Shown: positions 39,100 to 48,087, counted from the first letter of the stretch. The stretch is 64,000 bases of DNA from Methanotorris igneus Kol 5 (GCF_000214415.1 NC_015562.1:992001-1056000), one strand, 5' to 3'. The notes: a model not told the origin generated them from the letters alone. Numbers and translations: made by a program.

Positions 39100-40632
39100 A
39101 TGATACCATCAACAGTGCCACCAAAATTCAAGGTAGAGATTGACCATGAAAGATGTATGCTCTGTGAGAGGTGTACAATAGAGTGTTCATGGGGAGTTTT
39201 GAGAAGACATGGGAACAGAATAGTTGCATACTCAAACAGATGCGGTGCATGCCACAGATGTGTTTCAATGTGTCCAAGGGATGCTATAAAGATTATTCAC
39301 CAACCAGTATCATACAGACCACACCCATTATGGACTGAAGAGGCAAGAGAAGATATTTACAACCAAGCAAAAACCGGATGTATTTTACTTAGCGGTATGG
39401 GTAACGCAAAGGACTTCCCAACATACTTTGACAAAATTGTCTTAGATGCATGTCAAGTTACAAACCCATCCATCGACCCATTGAGAGAACCAATGGAGTT
39501 GAGAACTTACATTGGAAAAAAACCAAAACAATTAGAGTTTGAATTTGTTGAAGAAGAGATAGATGGTAAGAAAATTAAAAAAGCAAAATTAAAAACAAAA
39601 ATTGCTCCTAACTTAAAATTAGATACGCCTATAATGATTGCCCACATGTCATTTGGTGCTTTGTCCTTAAATGCACACAAGGCAATGGCAAAGGCTGTCA
39701 AAGAATGTGGAACTTACATGGGTTCTGGAGAAGGTGGATTGCATAGAGAACTCTATCCATATGCAGACCACATAATAACCCAGGTTGCAAGTGGTAGGTT
39801 TGGAGTTAATGAGGACTACTTAATGAGAGGGGCAGCAATTGAGATAAAAATAGGGCAAGGGGCAAAGCCAGGTATTGGTGGACACTTACCAGGAGAAAAA
39901 GTTTCAGCAGAGGTTTCAATGACAAGGATGATTCCAGAGGGTAGTGATGCAATATCTCCAGCCCCACACCATGACATATATTCAATTGAAGACTTAGCTC
40001 AATTAGTTAGAAGTTTAAAGGAAGCAACAAGATGGAAGAAGCCAGTATTTGTTAAGATTGCTGCTGTCCATAACGTAGCTGCTATCGCTGCTGGTATTGC
40101 AACATCTGATGCTGATGCTGTCGTTATTGATGGATTTAAAGGAGGAACTGGGGCAGCACCAAAGGTATTCAGAGACAACGTAGGAATTCCAATTGAAATG
40201 GCAATTGCCGCAGTTGATGAAAGGTTGAGAGAAGAAGGATTGAGAAATGAAATAAGCATTATAGCAAGTGGTGGTATTAGGAACTCTGCTGATGTGTTTA
40301 AGGCAATTGCATTAGGGGCAGATGCGGTCTATATTGGAACTGCAGCAATGGTTGCAATGGGATGTAGAGTTTGTGGAAGATGCTACACTGGTTTATGTTC
40401 ATGGGGTATTGCAACACAGAAACCTGAATTAGTCCAAAGGTTGGATGTAGAAACTGCTGCACAGAGAGTTGCAAACTTAATCAAAGCATGGACGCATGAA
40501 ATTAAAGAGTTACTTGGAGCAGCAGGAATTAACGCAATTGAAAGCTTAAGAGGAAACAGAGATAGGTTGAGAGGAGTAGGATTGAATGAAGTTGAATTGA
40601 AAGCACTTGGAATAAAACATGCAGGTATGTAA
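39100..40632 (+). CDS. Glutamate synthase, FMN-binding central domain with ferredoxin domain
   Basis: A 510-residue protein. Residues 12-60 hold two [4Fe-4S] motifs (CMLCERCTIECSWG, CGACHRCVSMCP). The rest is the FMN barrel of glutamate synthase: APNLKLDTPIMIAHMSFGALS, GSGEGGLHRE, SPAPHHDIYSIEDLAQL, DGFKGGTGAAP, ASGGIRN and the late CRVCGRCYTGLCSWG, which binds a further cluster. It reduces 2-oxoglutarate plus ammonia to glutamate. The ferredoxin domain gives an electron entry from an external donor; the FrhB-like neighbour suggests F420H2. Confidence 0.93.
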   Translation: MIPSTVPPKFKVEIDHERCMLCERCTIECSWGVLRRHGNRIVAYSNRCGACHRCVSMCPRDAIKIIHQPVSYRPHPLWTEEAREDIYNQAKTGCILLSGMGNAKDFPTYFDKIVLDACQVTNPSIDPLREPMELRTYIGKKPKQLEFEFVEEEIDGKKIKKAKLKTKIAPNLKLDTPIMIAHMSFGALSLNAHKAMAKAVKECGTYMGSGEGGLHRELYPYADHIITQVASGRFGVNEDYLMRGAAIEIKIGQGAKPGIGGHLPGEKVSAEVSMTRMIPEGSDAISPAPHHDIYSIEDLAQLVRSLKEATRWKKPVFVKIAAVHNVAAIAAGIATSDADAVVIDGFKGGTGAAPKVFRDNVGIPIEMAIAAVDERLREEGLRNEISIIASGGIRNSADVFKAIALGADAVYIGTAAMVAMGCRVCGRCYTGLCSWGIATQKPELVQRLDVETAAQRVANLIKAWTHEIKELLGAAGINAIESLRGNRDRLRGVGLNEVELKALGIKHAGM

Positions 40633-40644
40633 TTGACTATTAAT

Positions 40645-40668
40645 GGCAAAACCCAAAGGGTTTTGCCG
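40645..40668. repeat. GGCAAAACC hairpin
   Basis: GGCAAAACCC-AAA-GGGTTTTGCC, the same stem-loop module as in the inverted-repeat elements, here without terminal repeats. It lies between two glutamate synthase genes. It might attenuate or process the message; no T-run follows, so a terminator role is not supported. Confidence 0.6.
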
Positions 40669-40822
40669 TATATGTTTTTAACAAACATCCCTTTATCCTC
40701 TTGATATTGATCTACGAGGCAAGATTTCCTTTTACTGAATCGGAACGAAGTGAAGAGCTGCAGAGGCCAATTCCTGTTTAACTTTTCAAAAACTTCTTTT
40801 AAAGCCATGGTGTGGTGAAATG

Positions 40823-41599
40823 ATGAAAGAAATTACCATAGATGCTAAAGGTATGGACTATAGGGAACTAAATGAAAAAATACATGAGGCATTAAGAGAA
40901 AATCCAGATTTGGAAAAGATAGTGCTAAAAAATGTGTTGGGGCAGAGGTTTATAGGTAATGGAATTCAAAAAAAGAACTTAACCATTGAAATTTACGGAG
41001 TTCCAGGTGGAGATTTGGGAATGTTTATGAATGGGCCAAAGATTATAGTTTATGGAAACACCGACCATGCTCCTGGAAACACGTTGGATGATGGTGTTAT
41101 TGTTATTCACGGTAGTGGTGGAGATGTTACAGGGCACTCAATGAGAGGAGGAAAAATATTTGTTAGAGACAACGTTGGATATAGAAGTGGAATCCACATG
41201 AAGGAATATAAAGATAAAGTCCCTGTTTTGGTTATAGGAGGAACCGCAAAGGATTTCTTAGGAGAATACATGGCTGGAGGAATTATAATTGTCTTGAACA
41301 TTGATAGGGAAGGTAACGATTTAGGAAAAATAAAAGGAAGATTTATAGGAACTGGAATTCACGGAGGAAGTATTTACATTAGAGGAGATGTCGATAGGTT
41401 CCAGTTAGGTGTTGCAGCAGATATTAAGGAATTTACTGAAGAAGATAGAGAAAAGATAAAACCATACATTGAAGAGTTTTGTAAAGAATTTGGTTTAAGT
41501 GATGAAATAAAAGAGAAGTTAATAAACTCAAAATACACAAAAATCGCCCCAATATCAAAGAGACCATTTGGAAAACTCTACACACCTGACTTGATGTAA
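40823..41599 (+). CDS. Glutamate synthase, GXGXG domain protein
   Basis: A 258-residue beta-helix protein equal to the C-terminal domain of bacterial GltB (GXGXG repeats: VYGNTDHAPGNTLDDGVIVIHGSGGDVTGHSMRGGKIFVRDNVGYRSGIHM and GRFIGTGIHGGSIYIRGDVD). It lines the tunnel or docks the other subunits. Two ATGs are adjacent; the second (40823) has the usual spacing from GGTGAAATG. Confidence 0.92.
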   Translation: MKEITIDAKGMDYRELNEKIHEALRENPDLEKIVLKNVLGQRFIGNGIQKKNLTIEIYGVPGGDLGMFMNGPKIIVYGNTDHAPGNTLDDGVIVIHGSGGDVTGHSMRGGKIFVRDNVGYRSGIHMKEYKDKVPVLVIGGTAKDFLGEYMAGGIIIVLNIDREGNDLGKIKGRFIGTGIHGGSIYIRGDVDRFQLGVAADIKEFTEEDREKIKPYIEEFCKEFGLSDEIKEKLINSKYTKIAPISKRPFGKLYTPDLM

Positions 41600-41788
41600 A
41601 TTGTGGATGGATATCTCACTATCTGGATAACTTTTTAAAATTCATAATACACCCCTTAATTTAATTTGAATAGATAGGTACTAAGTGGAATATCTCTACC
41701 TTTTTAGATAAAAACCAAATCATAAATTTAACAATTTTGTTTAACTTTTCAAAATTTCATGAAAAAACATAGACTAAAGGTGAAAATA

Positions 41789-42859
41789 ATGAAATCATAT
41801 TTGAAATTAAAGGAAGAGGTTTGGGACAAAAATATATGCTCTGGATGTGGAGCTTGTGTTGCAGTTTGTCCAGTAGAAAACATATACTTCAAACAGCAGA
41901 GTCCAGTTAAGTTTAAATGTGAGTTATGTGCATGCACAATAGATCCTGCTGCAGAAACTGAATGTCCAGCATCTGCTGAATTTTGTAAGGTAACCTTATA
42001 TAATGTTCCTTGTGGGGCATGTTATGACGCTTGCCCAAGAACAGAGGAAAAATTGGAAATTCCAATTGAGGAGATTGGGAAATATATTGAGATATTTGGA
42101 GCAAAATCAAAAATGGATATAAAATATGCCCAAAGTGGTGGAGCTGTTACAGCAATATTGTGCAATGCTCTTGATGAGGGCTTAATTGATGGAGCTATTG
42201 TTGTAAGTGAAGATAAGTGGACAATGGAACCAAAATCAGTCCTTGCAACAACAAAAGAAGAGTTGATAAAAGCAGCTGGTAGTAGATACAACTGGAACGT
42301 CCCAATATTGGAGGCACTAAAAGAGGCAGTTATGGTCAGAAAATTGGAAAAGTTGGCAATTGTTGGGACCCCTTGTGTTATAAATGCAGTTTTCCAAATC
42401 TTAGCATCAGATAATGATTTATTAAGACCATTCAAAAAGGCTATTAGGTTAAAGATAGGATTGTTCTGTACTGAAACATTCAAATATAGTGAATTAATGG
42501 CTAAAATTAAAGAAATGGGAATAAACCCATGGGAAATAAAAAAGATGGAAATTAAAAAAGGGAAGTTAGCAATTGATTTATTAAATGGTGAGACAAAAGA
42601 AATTCCGTTGAAAGAAATCGAATACTGTGTTAGAAAAGGATGTAGTGTATGTAGGGACTTTACCGCATTGGTATCTGATATCTCCGCGGGTAATGTAGGA
42701 ACTCCAGAAGGAGTAACAACATTAATAGTAAGGAATGAATGGGGTAAAGGTTTCGTTGAGAGAGCAATACTCAATGGTTACTTAGAGAAAGTTGATTGCG
42801 AAGTAAATATTGATGCAATCAAAAAACTCGCTAAGAAGAAAATGGAAAGAGGAAATTAA
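41789..42859 (+). CDS. FrhB-like F420H2-oxidising subunit, probable electron donor of glutamate synthase
   Basis: A 356-residue FrhB/FdhB homologue. Ferredoxin-type motifs (CSGCGACVAVCPVE; CELCACTIDPAAETECPAS; CGACYDACP) are followed by the flavin- and F420-binding core (YAQSGGAVTAILCNALDEGLIDGAIVV, GTPCVINAVF, KIGLFCTETFKY, CSVCRDFTALVSDISAGNVGTPEG). It would pass electrons from F420H2 through FAD and clusters to the ferredoxin domain of the glutamate synthase. It lies 189 bases after the GXGXG gene. The start at 41789 follows AAAGGTGAAAATA. The F420 link is inferred from family and position. Confidence 0.85.
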   Translation: MKSYLKLKEEVWDKNICSGCGACVAVCPVENIYFKQQSPVKFKCELCACTIDPAAETECPASAEFCKVTLYNVPCGACYDACPRTEEKLEIPIEEIGKYIEIFGAKSKMDIKYAQSGGAVTAILCNALDEGLIDGAIVVSEDKWTMEPKSVLATTKEELIKAAGSRYNWNVPILEALKEAVMVRKLEKLAIVGTPCVINAVFQILASDNDLLRPFKKAIRLKIGLFCTETFKYSELMAKIKEMGINPWEIKKMEIKKGKLAIDLLNGETKEIPLKEIEYCVRKGCSVCRDFTALVSDISAGNVGTPEGVTTLIVRNEWGKGFVERAILNGYLEKVDCEVNIDAIKKLAKKKMERGN

Positions 42860-43677
42860 ATAAAACCTTTTTCTTTTAAACTTTTTTTAACGTTTTCAAT
42901 CCCAACATGTTCAACAAAATCACAAATTCTACCTTTTCCAAATTTTGTGTATAGTTCAATAATTCCATCAATAACTTCTATAACCTCATCCTCAGTTTTA
43001 ACATCCACCAGCCATTTTCCTTTTTTTGGAAATTTTCCCCCCTTCCCTCCAATAAATATGGATATAACCCTATCTTCAACCTTTATAGCATTGCAGAGTT
43101 TGAGACATTCCCCCATTCCTATGCAATTTTCTTTTATAACCTTATTTTTCCAATCTATTGCATCTATCTCACAAAAACCTCTGCATTTTCCACAATCAGT
43201 GCATTCTTTTTTATCAATTTTTAAAATGTATCTAAAACATATCCCAATATCGCAAAATTGGTGATGAGTGCAGTTATTTGGGCATCCACTGACATTTATC
43301 TTTAACTTTTTTGGAACCCAAATACCCTCAAACTCATCATGAATCATCCTTGCCAATTTTATCGAGTCCCCAATAGAATTTGGGCATTCAGTTCCAATGC
43401 ATGCAACTATCTGCCTAATCCTTCTACCAGTTGAACCCAACTTAATTCCAACTTCATTCAATATCTTCTCTGCCTCTTCTAAGTGTTCGTGTTTTATCTT
43501 TAACTCAATACCTTGCCTTGTTGTGATATGAACCTTATTCTCTCCAAAATTTTTTGCAATATAACTTATCGCATCTAATTGTTCAGAGGTTATGTAACCT
43601 GGCTTTAATGCCAACCTTATCATGTATCCATCCTTTTTTGGAATAACTCCAAACTTGTAATTTTGGTTGCAGAACAT
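42856..43677 (-). CDS. Small sulfite-reductase-like protein (Dsr-LP type)
   Basis: A 273-residue protein with one ferredoxin-like half-domain (YMIRLALKPGYITSEQLDAISYIAKNFGENKVHITTRQGIELK), siroheme/cluster-type motifs (ACIGTECPNS and SGCPNNC) and an inserted ferredoxin with CTDCGKCRGFCE and CIGMGECLKLC. This fits the small dissimilatory-sulfite-reductase-like proteins of methanogens. The first motif is CX4C as I read it, whereas Fsr in this window has CX5C. Function is unproven; assimilation of sulfur or a siroheme redox role is possible. It is divergent from fsr and its stop overlaps that of the FrhB-like gene by 4 nt. Start follows GGTGATATT. Confidence 0.85.
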   Translation of the reverse strand: MFCNQNYKFGVIPKKDGYMIRLALKPGYITSEQLDAISYIAKNFGENKVHITTRQGIELKIKHEHLEEAEKILNEVGIKLGSTGRRIRQIVACIGTECPNSIGDSIKLARMIHDEFEGIWVPKKLKINVSGCPNNCTHHQFCDIGICFRYILKIDKKECTDCGKCRGFCEIDAIDWKNKVIKENCIGMGECLKLCNAIKVEDRVISIFIGGKGGKFPKKGKWLVDVKTEDEVIEVIDGIIELYTKFGKGRICDFVEHVGIENVKKSLKEKGFI

Positions 43678-43701
43678 AATATCACCAAATATATAAAGGA
43701 G

Positions 43702-43820
43702 TACATATAAAAATATACAAATGAATTATGATATAGACATGTGTGCGTAATTCATGCACACATTAGTAAGTTTTATATATACCTTAGTTAAAAAATAAAG
43801 TGTGAAGAAATTATTCACAC
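43702..43820. promoter_or_regulatory. Divergent promoter region of fsr with two palindromes
   Basis: A minus-strand TATA-like box (TATATTTTTATATG, 43703-43717) serves the small Dsr-like gene; a plus-strand box TTTTATATATACC (43771-43783) serves fsr. Between them lies TGTGTGC-N9-GCACACA (43740-43762). Over the predicted fsr start lies GTGTGAA-N7-TTCACAC (43800-43820). Both inverted repeats are perfect over 7 bp and share the TGTG...CACA form, so they are candidate operators; the second could also fold in the mRNA. Confidence 0.6.
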
Positions 43821-43835
43821 ATGTAGGTGATGCAA

Positions 43836-45689
43836 ATGTACGAGTGGAAATTAAATGAAATTGTTGATAGTGGGATATGTGCTAAATGCGGTACATGTAC
43901 AATAGTATGTCCTAATGGTATATTAACTTTTGAAGATAAACCAAAATTAATAGAGGAGTGTTTAAGAAAAGGTCATGGGATGTGTTATGACGTTTGTCCA
44001 AGGGTCTCATCAGGAAAATACCAAATAAAAATAAGAGAGAAGTTCAAGGAAGAATACTACTATGGAAAAGGAGACATTGAAGGGCAAGATGGAGGAGTTG
44101 TAACAACATTTTTAAAATACCTCTTAGAAAACGGAAAAATTGATGGGGCTATAGTTGTTGGGGATGAGTGCTGGAAACCTGTCTCATTAGTTGTCCAAAA
44201 TGCGGAGGATTTATTAAAAACCGCAAAATCAAAATATGCTGTATCAACACTTGATGCATTAAGAAAAGCTGGAGAAATGGGATTAGAGAAAGTTGCAGTC
44301 GTTGGATTACCATGCCAAATTAATGGATTAAGGAAGTTGCAATACTTCCCATACTTAGCAAAACATGATGGAGAACTCGGCAAAAATGGAAAACCAGTCA
44401 AATTACCAAAAATTGAATACTTAATTGGTTTATTCTGTACTGAGAAGTTTGATTATGACAATATGAAGGAAGTTCTTGCAAAGCATGGAATAGACATTGA
44501 AAAAGTTGAAAAATTCGACATTAAAAAAGGAAAACTTCTCGTTTATATAAATGGAGAGAAGAAAGAAATTGACTTAAAAGAGTTTGAAATCTGTTCAGGA
44601 TGTAAAATGTGTAGGGATTTTGATGCAGAGATGGCTGATGTTTCAGTTGGGTGTGTTGGAAGTCCAGATGGTTACTCAACAGTCATAATAAGAACTGAGA
44701 AAGGGGAAGAGATTAAGAATGCTGTAGAATTAAAAGAAGGTGTTGATTTAGGAGCAATTGAGAAATTAAAACAGATGAAGTTAAAGAGATTCAAGAAAGA
44801 AATTGAAAGAAGAAAAGAAAACAATGAGAAAGTATCATTCTACTGGACAGCCGATTATGGTGGAATTGGTAAGAGAGCAGATGGAACTTACTTCATAAGA
44901 ATTAGAGCAAAACCTGCTGGATGGTACACTGTTGAAGAGATAAAAGAAATATTAAGCATTGCAGAAAAATACAACGCTAAGATAAAATTAACAAATAGGG
45001 GAGCTTATGAGCTCCACGGCATAAGTGGATTTGATGCTGAAGATATTGTTTTAGAACTTATGGAAAAAGGTCTTATAACAGGTTCAGAAGGACCATTAGT
45101 TAGGGCAACATTGGCATGTCCTGGAGCTGGAAACTGTAGTAGTGGATTGATAAATACGCTGGAATTGTGTAAAATAATTGAAGATAACTTCAAAGAAAGA
45201 CCTGCCCCATACAAATTCAAAATTGCAATTAGCGGATGTCCAAACAAATGTGTAAGACCACAAATCCACGACATTGGTATAGCAGGGGTTAAATTCCCAG
45301 TTGTTAATGAAGAAAAATGTAACGGCTGTGGAAGGTGTGCAGAGGTCTGTAAGGTTGAGGCAATTGATATAAGGGGAGAAACATCCTATACCAACTACAA
45401 CGTATGTATTGGATGCGGTAAGTGTATTAAAGCATGTCCAAATGAGGCAAGAGATGTTAAAGAAGAAGGCTTTATGGTTTATGTTGGAGGTAAAACAGGA
45501 AGGGAAGTTGTTGAAGGAATTAGCATGAGGTTGATGAGTGTTGATGAGATAATCAACTTCATAGATAAGGTATTAGTTGTCTATGATAAATACGCTAAGA
45601 AACCACAAAGAGAAAGATTAGCCGCTGTTATGAAGAGAATTGGTCAAGGCAAGTTTCTGGAGGAAGTTGAAGAATTGATGAAAAAATAA
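43836..45689 (+). CDS. fsr: Coenzyme F420-dependent sulfite reductase
   Basis: A 617-residue fusion that reduces sulfite to sulfide with F420H2. The N-terminal half is FrhB-like (CAKCGTCTIVCPNG, GQDGGVVTTFLKYLL, GLPCQINGL, GLFCTEKF, CSGCKMCRDFDAEMADVSVG); the C-terminal half is a dissimilatory-type sulfite reductase with siroheme-[4Fe-4S] ligands ACPGAGNC (Cys428 onward) and SGCPNKC (Cys468), followed by two ferredoxin motifs (CNGCGRCAEVCK, CIGCGKCIKACP). It matches the M. jannaschii enzyme as I recall it along its whole length. It detoxifies sulfite and lets it serve as sulfur source. The start at 43836 follows GGTGATGCAA. Confidence 0.96.
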   Translation: MYEWKLNEIVDSGICAKCGTCTIVCPNGILTFEDKPKLIEECLRKGHGMCYDVCPRVSSGKYQIKIREKFKEEYYYGKGDIEGQDGGVVTTFLKYLLENGKIDGAIVVGDECWKPVSLVVQNAEDLLKTAKSKYAVSTLDALRKAGEMGLEKVAVVGLPCQINGLRKLQYFPYLAKHDGELGKNGKPVKLPKIEYLIGLFCTEKFDYDNMKEVLAKHGIDIEKVEKFDIKKGKLLVYINGEKKEIDLKEFEICSGCKMCRDFDAEMADVSVGCVGSPDGYSTVIIRTEKGEEIKNAVELKEGVDLGAIEKLKQMKLKRFKKEIERRKENNEKVSFYWTADYGGIGKRADGTYFIRIRAKPAGWYTVEEIKEILSIAEKYNAKIKLTNRGAYELHGISGFDAEDIVLELMEKGLITGSEGPLVRATLACPGAGNCSSGLINTLELCKIIEDNFKERPAPYKFKIAISGCPNKCVRPQIHDIGIAGVKFPVVNEEKCNGCGRCAEVCKVEAIDIRGETSYTNYNVCIGCGKCIKACPNEARDVKEEGFMVYVGGKTGREVVEGISMRLMSVDEIINFIDKVLVVYDKYAKKPQRERLAAVMKRIGQGKFLEEVEELMKK

Positions 45690-45712
45690 ACTTAATTTTC
45701 TATATTTTCTAT

Positions 45713-46681
45713 CGCTCATCTTCAACCACCATTACCTAACATAATTATCAGCAATTTGATAAACCAGTTTGATTTGTAGTTATAAATGAATGTGTAGAAG
45801 CTTACGTATATGTGGAGATTTTTCCTGGAAATTCCTCTGTGTTTTCTTAAATAGGGTTTGATTATCGAATGGAAGCATTCGCAGTTATTAATGTGAGAGA
45901 ACCCGTTAGAATATTCTTTCGACGCGTGATTGACTGTTAAATGCACAGATACTTTCGGATGCGAGCTTAAATTTTCATAGATGGTGTATTCGTCCGTATT
46001 AACGATTAAATCGTCTGAATTCACCCCATCAATCATTTCCCATATTCTAACTTTGCTTAAACTAACTTCCACTGAGGTGAAGACCCTTTTCTCCATTCTG
46101 CTGTACAGTGTTATTATTGGAGGTCTCTCAGTTCTGTATGTTCCCCTGCCTCTCCTTTTTAAACCTCTTCTTCGTCTGTTTTCTTTTTTAATTCCTTTAT
46201 CTCCAGCGTTAACATAGAATTCGTCTATTTATATCACATTTCCAGCAATTTTTTTAAAATATTGTCTTTTTCAGATAACTCCATAACTTCCTCCGCGAAA
46301 TAGTAGACGGTTCTGTAATCCCTCTCCAGCTCTTCGGATATCTGTTTAATGGATGAATTTTTCAGGTTTTTGATGATGTAGAACATCTCTCCCAGAGACA
46401 TCTGCTTTTTGGCGAATATCGTTCCAGTTAAATCGTTGAAGTGTCTCCTGCACGAGTTGCATCTGTATCTCTGAATGTATGGTTTATTTCTCTCTTTACC
46501 CTTTAAAATAACATCTCTCGAATTGCAGTATGGACAAACATAGCCCCTACTCCATCTAATCTGCCTTATAACTTCAATACACTCCTTATCCCCCGGTATG
46601 AATAACCCATATATTTTAGCGCTCATAAAACTATTTATGGCAATCATTGTTTATATAGGTAATCATGGATGAACATGAGCG
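45713..46681 (-). mobile_element. IS1595-type insertion sequence, decayed
   Basis: Imperfect 25-bp terminal inverted repeats at 45713-45737 (CGCTCATCTTCAACC...) and 46657-46681 (...GGATGAACATGAGCG). The element is flanked by an exact 8-bp direct repeat TTTTCTAT (45705-45712 and 46682-46689), the duplication size expected of IS1595. Total 969 bp. Its one gene is broken. The intact duplication suggests the insertion is fairly recent even though the transposase is dead. Confidence 0.93.
45722..46647 (-). pseudogene. IS1595-family transposase, broken by frameshift and stop
   Basis: The N-terminal reading (46647 to about 46250) holds the zinc ribbon CPYCNSRD...CNSCRRHF and helical domain; the C-terminal reading (to 45722) holds the DDE core, with IDEFYVNAGDKG and NTDEYTIYENL and HINNCECFHSIIKPYLRKHRG. 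Between them at about 46245 a run of seven A (minus strand) is one short of the in-frame length, and a few codons on, GTG ATA TAA ATA GAC has a stop where Tyr is expected. Two lesions make programmed frameshifting unlikely. If shifted, the frames join as ILKK-IAGNVI. Confidence 0.9.
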
Positions 46682-46775
46682 TTTTCTATTTTTTTCATTC
46701 CTAAATTCTTCCCGAAAAGTATTTTAATATGTAACGCATATTTATTTTTGTATATAAGGATATTTTAGGGGGATT

Positions 46776-47729
46776 ATGGAGTTAGAAAAGATTCAGAAAA
46801 TTAATATCTTAGTATTGAAGCCAATAAGTGAATTATTAAAAGCAAATGTAGCCACATTTGATAAAAATGGGAAGGTTATACAGCCATTTTATTTTGGAAA
46901 TGAAATATGCAAGATGATAAAAACCCATGAAATTGGAAGAAATATTTGCCAGAACAGCCACAAGAGAGTTTTAAATTCAGCAAAATTAAAAAATAATACG
47001 GTAAAAAAGAGTATTATTGAAAAGGAATTGTCTAAGATTACCCCTATTGCATATCCGGATGACGAAAAGGGACCTATTATTATTGATTACTGTGATGCTG
47101 GACTTTTAAAAGTTCTATACCCTATAAAAAATAACGGGGAGATTGTAGGTTATACTGGAATATGTGGATGCTTCAAAGAGGGAGAGGAGGAGTATTCCCT
47201 CAAAAAATTAGCATCTGTTTCTGAGGTTATAAGTGTTGACAAGGATAAGCTTCTAAATCTTGCAAAAGATGAAATAAGAAGTTTAAGTGAGAATGAGATA
47301 AAGGTAGTTTTAGAACTTGTTAAGAATATGATAAAGTATGATATTGACTTTAAAAAACTCTCTGCTTGCTTATCAAAAAAAGAACTTAGCGAAGAAGACG
47401 AAGAATATATTTTAAAGTTTTTGGAATATTTCGTGCTTCCAACAGCAGAAATTATAAATTCAAACTTGATGTTTTTTGATAATGAACTTAATGCACTTTT
47501 TGTTATGGATTATGATAAATTTTCTTTTGTGATGGAACAAATGGATTATAATAAAGATAGAATAAGAAAATTAGACAAGCCATTATTTTTAGAACAAGAA
47601 AAGATGTTCATAATTCCAATACACAAACTTTATTTAGTAGGTACGATTAGCGAGAATAACAAATACACCACCGAAGAAATAAAAAAGTTCGTATACGTTA
47701 TTTACCAATATTTCCAAATTGTAGTTTAG
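46776..47729 (+). CDS. PocR-domain sensor protein
   Basis: A 317-residue protein. Residues 10-170 match the PocR ligand-binding domain (ICQNSHKRVL, DYCDAGLLKVLYPIKNNGEIVGYTGICGCF), whose conserved cysteines and His suggest a bound metal, heme or small molecule. The C-terminal 140 residues are helical then mixed and do not show a DNA-binding motif. Hence it is a sensor without an obvious output. The start follows a G-rich site (TAGGGGGATT). It ends 3 bases into the stop of the convergent TrmB-like gene. Confidence 0.75.
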   Translation: MELEKIQKINILVLKPISELLKANVATFDKNGKVIQPFYFGNEICKMIKTHEIGRNICQNSHKRVLNSAKLKNNTVKKSIIEKELSKITPIAYPDDEKGPIIIDYCDAGLLKVLYPIKNNGEIVGYTGICGCFKEGEEEYSLKKLASVSEVISVDKDKLLNLAKDEIRSLSENEIKVVLELVKNMIKYDIDFKKLSACLSKKELSEEDEEYILKFLEYFVLPTAEIINSNLMFFDNELNALFVMDYDKFSFVMEQMDYNKDRIRKLDKPLFLEQEKMFIIPIHKLYLVGTISENNKYTTEEIKKFVYVIYQYFQIVV

Positions 47730-48073
47730 TATTTTTTTAGCCATTCCTTAACACTTAAATACCACTCATCTAAAAGTTCCTCCATTTTTACCTTCACTTC
47801 TTTAAATTCAATAGGTCTGTAAATGTATTTAAACCCGCTTTTTTCTGTTACCTTTTCCCTCTCAACTAACCCACAATTCATTAAACTCCTCAATGCTTTT
47901 TGAACTGTTGTCCTATCCCTATCTATTTTTTCGGCAATTTCCATTACTGTTGCTTCCTTCATATCTAAAAGTTCAAAATAAATCCTAATTTCAATCTCCT
48001 GCAAGCCCAAAATACATCTCATCAAGTCCTCAATTGTGAATTTCTGCATTCTCGCCACTATAAGATTATCCAT
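47726..48073 (-). CDS. TrmB-like winged-helix transcriptional regulator
   Basis: A 115-residue HTH protein: FTIEDLMRCILGLQEIEIRIYFELLDMKEATVMEIAEKIDRDRTTVQKALRSLMNCGLVEREK is a clear winged helix of the TrmB/MarR kind, without a sugar-binding domain. The start at 48073 follows GGGTGATTAC. It lies 14 bases after the pelota gene on the same strand. Confidence 0.87.
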   Translation of the reverse strand: MDNLIVARMQKFTIEDLMRCILGLQEIEIRIYFELLDMKEATVMEIAEKIDRDRTTVQKALRSLMNCGLVEREKVTEKSGFKYIYRPIEFKEVKVKMEELLDEWYLSVKEWLKKY

Positions 48074-48087
48074 GTAATCACCCAATT

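Noticed and set aside
40645-40668. Intrinsic terminator after the glutamate synthase FMN gene
   Set aside because: The hairpin is a copy of a dispersed module and no T-run follows.
40690-40800. Possible small RNA in the GC-richer spacer before the GXGXG gene
   Set aside because: No convincing fold, box motif or promoter was found.
42022-42774. 250-codon frame antisense to the FrhB-like gene
   Set aside because: Long only because of codon composition on the coding strand; it covers conserved cysteine motifs of the real gene.
46217-46260. Programmed frameshift in the IS1595 transposase
   Set aside because: Besides the A-run there is an in-frame TAA a few codons later, so shifting alone would not give a product.
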